NCBI RefSeq assembly: GCF_008011855.1
Contig: NZ_VOUX01000033.1
Location: forward strand, 372,001 to 436,000
From: Serratia bockelmannii
GTDB lineage: Bacteria > Pseudomonadota > Gammaproteobacteria > Enterobacterales > Enterobacteriaceae
DNA length: 64,000 nucleotides
Direction: 5' to 3'
Shown here one piece after another: positions 59,941 to 64,000 of this stretch. Every line of letters starts with the position of its first letter. Within the stretch, counting starts at the first letter, position 1. Under the pieces are notes generated by a model, which did not search any database, was not told the DNA's origin, and worked only from the letters and a program-made list of their open reading frames with translations. The position numbers were made by a program, and so were the translations under genes.

Positions 59941-60240
59941 ATGAGCGAGATATCGACACTTACCATTAAAATTCCTCTGGCACTGAAGGAAAAAATCCGC
60001 GCCGCCGCCGCTGAAAACGAGTTTTCATTGAGCGTGGAAGTGTGCCAGCGCCTGGAAAGCAGCTTCAGCGCCCCCGCCGCCAAGGCAGAAAAACCGACCA
60101 AAAAGGCGGATGAGCTGCACCACGGCGAGATCGACAATCAAAGCACCGAAGAAGAGATTGAACAGCCGCTTAGCCAGAAAGAGCTGAAGAAACTGCGTCA
60201 GCTGTTGAAAACCGGCACCAAAGGCGGCAAGAAAAAATAA
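59941..60240 (+). CDS. Ribbon-helix-helix (Arc-like) DNA-binding protein
   Basis: 99 residues from the ATG at 59941 (AAAGG upstream; the frame is open to 59908). The N-terminal 45 residues form a ribbon-helix-helix: STLTIKIPLALKEKIRAAAAEN, then EFSLSVEVCQRLESSF. The rest is a charged, low-complexity tail that ends in TKGGKKK. Probably a small transcription factor; no toxin partner is adjacent. Target unknown. Confidence 0.75.
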   Translation: MSEISTLTIKIPLALKEKIRAAAAENEFSLSVEVCQRLESSFSAPAAKAEKPTKKADELHHGEIDNQSTEEEIEQPLSQKELKKLRQLLKTGTKGGKKK

Positions 60241-60251
60241 ACGATGAACGT

Positions 60252-60285
60252 AAAAAAACGGGGCGATGAATCGCCCCGTTTTATT
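60252..60285. terminator. Bidirectional terminator between the RHH gene and lapB
   Basis: AAAACGGGGCGA/TCGCCCCGTTTT 12-bp stem, loop TGAA, T-runs on both strands. Serves the two convergent units. Confidence 0.85.
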
Positions 60286-60301
60286 TTGTCGCGCCGCCGC
60301 G

Positions 60302-61474
60302 TTATTGTCCGTCCAGACCGCGGATCGGTTTGACCGATGACCAGGCGCGGCACGACGGACAATGCCAATAGAGCGAGTGTGCGGTAAATCCGCACTTGTG
60401 GCAGCGGTAACGCGGCTTGGTGCGAATTTGCTCGCCGACCATATCGCGCAACAACAGCAGACTCTCTTTCGCACGGCCGTCTTCGGCGTCCGCCAGGTGA
60501 TAATCCATCAACCGATAAAACACCCGCATAGTAGGATGACGCTGTAGCTGACGGTTGATATAGACCTGCACCACGTCGCGCCCTTCGTGCTGCTCGATGA
60601 TCTCGGCCAACATCAGATCGGCGGTAGCGCCGGTGTTTTCTTCTACGCAGCGCTTAAGGAATTCAGCCCAGTTGTGCTGTTGTTCCGGCAGATGCGTGTA
60701 GCATTCCTGCAGCATCGGCAGCGTTTCGCTGACCAATTCTTTGTCCTGGCTCAGTACGCGCTGCAGCGACTCTGCCGCTTTGGCGTAGTCGTTTTGCGCC
60801 ATGTAGATGCGCCCGAACATGATGGATACTCGTGCACACTGTTTATCGGCCGCGTCCGCACGCTTAAGTAAGCTCATCGCCCGATCGAGATCGTCACTGC
60901 CCATCGCCTGCAATGCCAGCTCACAGTAGAAATGCGCAATCTCGACGCGCTGTTTCTCTTTGCCCAGCTTGACCAGCTTTTCCGCCACGTCGATGGCTTT
61001 CTGCCAATCGCTGGTGGCCTGATGGATCACCAGCAACTGCTGCAGCGCCGATACGCGGAAATCCGCTTCGTCAGTCAACTGGCTGAACATGTCTTCCGCG
61101 CGATCGTACAGCCCGGCCGCCATATAGTCGCGGCCCAGCTGCTGTACCGCCAGCAGGCGCTGTTCGAAGGTCAGGGAAGCGCTTTCCATCAAAGCCTGAT
61201 GGATGCGGATGGCGCGGTCGACTTCACCGCGCGAACGGAACAGGTTACCCAGCGTCAGGTGGGCTTCAACGGTGTTGCTGTCCTCTTTCAACATGTCGAG
61301 GAACAGATCGACCGCCTTGTCCTGCTGGTTGGAAAGCAGAAAGTTCACCCCTGCCACGTATTCGCGCGACAGGCGGTTGGCTTCTTGCTGTTTATCCTGC
61401 TGAGCGCTTCTGCGCCCCATGTACCAACCGTACGCGGCAGCCACGGGCAGCAACAGAAACAGCAGTTCTAACAT
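60302..61474 (-). CDS. lapB: Lipopolysaccharide assembly protein LapB (YciM)
   Basis: 390 residues. N-terminal membrane anchor (1-20), TPR repeats (about 35-340), C-terminal rubredoxin-type metal site with CHKC and CPSC (about 357-375). LapB acts with FtsH to degrade LpxC and so limits LPS synthesis; essential or nearly so in E. coli. Six nucleotides after lapA. Confidence 0.96.
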   Translation of the reverse strand: MLELLFLLLPVAAAYGWYMGRRSAQQDKQQEANRLSREYVAGVNFLLSNQQDKAVDLFLDMLKEDSNTVEAHLTLGNLFRSRGEVDRAIRIHQALMESASLTFEQRLLAVQQLGRDYMAAGLYDRAEDMFSQLTDEADFRVSALQQLLVIHQATSDWQKAIDVAEKLVKLGKEKQRVEIAHFYCELALQAMGSDDLDRAMSLLKRADAADKQCARVSIMFGRIYMAQNDYAKAAESLQRVLSQDKELVSETLPMLQECYTHLPEQQHNWAEFLKRCVEENTGATADLMLAEIIEQHEGRDVVQVYINRQLQRHPTMRVFYRLMDYHLADAEDGRAKESLLLLRDMVGEQIRTKPRYRCHKCGFTAHSLYWHCPSCRAWSSVKPIRGLDGQ

Positions 61475-61480
61475 AGAGGG

Positions 61481-61783
61481 TTATTCCTTGCTGACAACGG
61501 CCTGAGCCGCCGGTTCAGCGGGCTGCTCAAGCTGCAGCTCCAGCCTTTTGATCTTGCGCTCGGCGCGGCCCAGCGCAATGCGCGTGCGCAGGTAGAACAG
61601 GCCGCAAATGATCCAACCGAGAACGAAGCCGGCGCCAAACAGCGTGGCCAACAGGGTCGATACGCGATAATCGCCCTGCGCAACCAGATAGTTAAAATTG
61701 ACCACCTGATCGTTATGCGCACCCAAAGTGACGGAAATCACGAAGATCACCAGAACCAACAAAAAAATCAGCAAATATTTCAC
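61481..61783 (-). CDS. lapA: Lipopolysaccharide assembly protein LapA (YciS)
   Basis: 100 residues using a GTG start at 61783, which matches the E. coli N-terminus (KYLLIFLLVL) and follows GGGAAAGA; the ORF extends much further upstream without homology. Two transmembrane helices (about 2-20 and 42-65) and a cytoplasmic basic coiled tail. Co-expressed with and partner of LapB. Confidence 0.94.
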   Translation of the reverse strand: MKYLLIFLLVLVIFVISVTLGAHNDQVVNFNYLVAQGDYRVSTLLATLFGAGFVLGWIICGLFYLRTRIALGRAERKIKRLELQLEQPAEPAAQAVVSKE

Positions 61784-61981
61784 ATTCTTTCCCGCGATGC
61801 CGAGTGAATCGGATGAACGATGCCAAAACGTGGCGTCCCTAACCCTTAAGTTAGCATTTCCCGCTGCGGCAGGGAAACCCTGCGGCACGATAAAACCACA
61901 TATCTGCTGGCATATTCGGCAGTAAACGGCTTTAGCGAACAAATTGATGAGAAAGCTTCTCAAAACGTCGAATTTATAAGG

Positions 61982-62008
61982 ATATGGGGGCAACCGTGTG
62001 GATTGCAA
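61982..62008 (-). promoter_or_regulatory. Candidate sigma-32 (heat shock) promoter of lapAB
   Basis: Minus strand: TTGCAA, 13-nt spacer, CCCCATAT. The -10 fits sigma-32 (CCCCATnT) exactly; the -35 is a partial match. E. coli lapAB is a heat-shock operon. The leader would be about 190 nt. Confidence 0.5.
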
Positions 62009-62075
62009 TGGCGGGAAAATGTAAGCGATTGATGCGGCGCCGATCCGACGCCGTGCTTTTTGTGACATCGTCACG

Positions 62076-62873
62076 TTAAGACATGATTAACCCGCCATCC
62101 ACATTGATGGTTTGGCCGGTGATATAATCGGCATCATCTGAGGCAAGGAAGGCCACGAGACCCGCCACATCTTCGGGTTGCCCGGCACGCTTGAGCGGAA
62201 TACCCGCCACCCACTCGGCCATCAACTCCCCTTTGCCGTAAGTTTTTTCCGGGCCGCTGAGAATTTCTCCCCAAACGCGGTCGTTATATTCCCACATCTC
62301 GCTTTCAATGATGCCGGGGCAGAATGCATTGACGGTGATGCCATGTGGCGCCAGCTCAAGCGCTAAACTCTGCGTAATGCCGATCACCCCCATTTTGCTG
62401 GCGGCGTAATGCGGTGTGTAAATAAACCCGTTACGCCCCTGGCCGGAAGAGGTGTTGATCAGGCGCCCCTTGCGCTGGCCGACCATATATTTAGCCGCCT
62501 CCCGGCAACAGAGCCAGACCGCCGTAGTATTTACCGCCAACACTTTCTCAAAATCGCTTTTGGGCATCTGGTCAAAACGATCGATAGTGATCACCCCGGC
62601 GTTCTGAATAGAAACGTCGATCGCGCCAAATCGCTCCCAGACCTGACGATAAAAATCAACTACCTGTGCTTCATCGGTAACGTCGAGGATGACCGGCAGC
62701 ACCGCCACCCGATAACGCTGGCGCAGCGTTTCCGCCGCGGTCAGAATGCGCTCCGCATTCGATGCGATCGCCAGATTGGCACCCAAACTGGCGAAATGCT
62801 CGGCGATACCGGCGCCAATGCCGCGGCATGCGCCGGTAATCACCACGGTTTTCCCCGTGAAGTCACGATTCAT
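62076..62873 (-). CDS. Short-chain dehydrogenase/reductase (SDR)
   Basis: 265 residues from the ATG at 62873, which overlaps the kinase stop by 4 nt (ATGA). Classical SDR: NAD(P) motif TGACRGIG (about 13-20), NAG (about 91-93), catalytic Ser in INTSSGQG, YAASK (Tyr and Lys), C-terminal ITGQTINVDGG. Partnered with an FGGY kinase, so it probably oxidises or reduces a sugar or polyol before or after phosphorylation. Substrate unknown. Confidence 0.9.
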   Translation of the reverse strand: MNRDFTGKTVVITGACRGIGAGIAEHFASLGANLAIASNAERILTAAETLRQRYRVAVLPVILDVTDEAQVVDFYRQVWERFGAIDVSIQNAGVITIDRFDQMPKSDFEKVLAVNTTAVWLCCREAAKYMVGQRKGRLINTSSGQGRNGFIYTPHYAASKMGVIGITQSLALELAPHGITVNAFCPGIIESEMWEYNDRVWGEILSGPEKTYGKGELMAEWVAGIPLKRAGQPEDVAGLVAFLASDDADYITGQTINVDGGLIMS

Positions 62874-64000
62874 GATTGTTCTCCTGTTATCAATGAGGCC
62901 GTCTGCGGCCGCCACAAGGTGCGCTGTACCGCCTGCCGCCACGCGCTGTAGTTTTCCTGCAGCTGGTGGTGGCGCTGCATATCGGGTTTAAACTCATCAT
63001 GTTGAGGCAACAGTGCCGCCAGTTGCCGATCGGTAGCTCCCCACAGGCTGCGCATCGCCATCAACGCCGCCCCCAGGGCCGACAGTTCCGCCGTGTTGCT
63101 GCGCCACACCGGGCAACCCAGCAGATCGGCCTGAAACTGCATCAGCCAGTCATTGCGGCTGGGGCCGCCATCGGCCATCAGCCCCTGCAGCGCAAAACCC
63201 GGTTGTTGCCGCAGTACGCCGATCACATCGGCGATTTGATAAGCCACCGATTCAAAAGCGGCCCGCACCAAATGTTCTCGCCGCGTGCCGCGGCTGAGCC
63301 CGCAAACCACGCCGCGCGCCTGCTCATCCCACCAGGGTGCGCCGGCACCGGTTAGCGCAGGTACAAAATAGACGCCACCGCTGTCGGGCACGCGAACAGG
63401 CAGTTCACTCAACGGCGCTTCGTCCTCCGACGGCATGGCGGCGATATCCAGCATCCAGGCGATAGCGTCGCCGGTGTGGGGAATATTGCCCTCCAGTGCG
63501 TACTGCATACGTCCACCGTCATGCCAAGCGATGGTCGTTGCCAGAGCGCTCGTATCGCATTGCGCGTCGGCGATTGGCGCCATCACCGATGATCCGGTGC
63601 CATAGGTGGCTTTGACCTGCCCAGCCTGACCCAGCGCATGGCCATAAAGCGCCGCATGCGAATCCCCTACCATCGCAGCAATTGGAATGCCGTCGGCAAT
63701 GCCGTCCAATCCCAACGTCGTACCGAACAGATGGCTGGAGGGATGGATCGTCGGCAGCGCCTGACGGGGAATATTGAACAGCGCCAGCATCTGCTCGTCC
63801 CAATCGCCGGAAACAAGGTTCAGCAGCTGAGTGCGAGCGGCGTTGGAGATATCGCAACCGAATGCCTGTCCTCCGCTCAACTGCCACAGCAGCCAGGCAT
63901 CGATGGTGCCCAGGCACAGCTCGCCGTTCTCCGCCAGCCGTTGTCCCTCTTCGCAGTGATCGAGCAACCAGCGCATTTTCGACGCCGAGAACAACGGTGA
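62870..64000 (-). CDS. FGGY-family carbohydrate kinase, partial
   Basis: About 377 C-terminal residues; the start lies beyond the right edge. Features: SASKMRWLLDH, GTIDAWLLWQLSG, the ATP-binding GTGSSVM loop, and the FGGY C-terminal signature region (GLMADGGPSRNDWLMQFQADLLG, ALGAALMA). Closest in look to glycerol/xylulose-type kinases, but the specific sugar cannot be assigned. Coupled to the SDR gene by a 4-nt overlap. Confidence 0.9.
   Translation of the reverse strand, partial: SPLFSASKMRWLLDHCEEGQRLAENGELCLGTIDAWLLWQLSGGQAFGCDISNAARTQLLNLVSGDWDEQMLALFNIPRQALPTIHPSSHLFGTTLGLDGIADGIPIAAMVGDSHAALYGHALGQAGQVKATYGTGSSVMAPIADAQCDTSALATTIAWHDGGRMQYALEGNIPHTGDAIAWMLDIAAMPSEDEAPLSELPVRVPDSGGVYFVPALTGAGAPWWDEQARGVVCGLSRGTRREHLVRAAFESVAYQIADVIGVLRQQPGFALQGLMADGGPSRNDWLMQFQADLLGCPVWRSNTAELSALGAALMAMRSLWGATDRQLAALLPQHDEFKPDMQRHHQLQENYSAWRQAVQRTLWRPQTASLITGEQS

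Overview
The window looks like a chromosomal segment of a GC-rich enterobacterium of the genus Serratia, most likely the S. marcescens group. Proteins match Escherichia coli orthologues closely and several blocks keep the E. coli order (ydbH-ynbE-ydbL; ldhA-hslJ-ydbJ-pfo; mppA/mpaA-ycjG-tpx-tyrR-ycjF-ycjX; psp; sapABCDF; yciW...rnb; yciT-osmB-yciH-pyrF-lapBA). I saw no phage, insertion sequence, CRISPR array, rRNA or tRNA. This is a stable core region with small accessory insertions. All names come from reading the sequence; no searches were run.

1-7 kb: the ydbH-ynbE-ydbL operon (inner-to-outer membrane lipid bridge) faces left. A LysR regulator diverges from an ABM-family monooxygenase, followed by ldhA, the META-domain lipoprotein hslJ and the lipoprotein ydbJ. 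7-17 kb: an EmrE-type drug exporter, pyruvate:flavodoxin oxidoreductase (pfo), a GNAT acetyltransferase, ttcA, a small VOC protein under a near-consensus LexA box, the zntB zinc transporter, and an uncharacterised membrane protein/secreted hydrolase pair. 17-26 kb: murein peptide recycling (mppA, mpaA, ycjG), thiol peroxidase tpx, tyrR with a TyrR box, and ycjF/ycjX. 26-29 kb: pspABCD with a sigma-54 promoter, and pspF divergent.

29-32 kb is a metal-stress island. The minus strand carries the iron-sparing small RNA RyhB under a Fur-like box. Upstream of it lies a three-gene zinc-starvation operon (folE2, gamma-class carbonic anhydrase, COG0523 GTPase) headed by a palindromic Zur box that contains the -10 element. 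32-37 kb is sapABCDF. 37-45 kb holds yciW, preceded by a short peptide ORF and a 13-bp hairpin, then a block between yciW and rnb: LysR, dacD, a ydeP-type molybdoenzyme, a second LysR paralogous to the one at 3.3 kb, and a long-form glyoxalase I.

45-57 kb: rnb, an MHS-family transporter with an M20 amidohydrolase, a CstA-family transporter, and an anaerobic module (fsaA divergent from pflE-ybiW). The pflE side has a consensus FNR site placed as in a class II activated promoter. 57-64 kb: yciT, osmB, yciH, pyrF, two inserted small genes (BhsA-like, ribbon-helix-helix), lapB-lapA with a heat-shock-type promoter, and the end of an operon encoding an FGGY kinase and a short-chain dehydrogenase that runs off the right edge.

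The most rewarding signals are regulatory: LexA over the VOC gene, Zur over folE2, Fur/RyhB, FNR over the glycyl radical enzyme, a shared motif at two paralogous LysR intergenic regions, and strong inverted repeats upstream of tpx, downstream of the secreted hydrolase and upstream of yciW.
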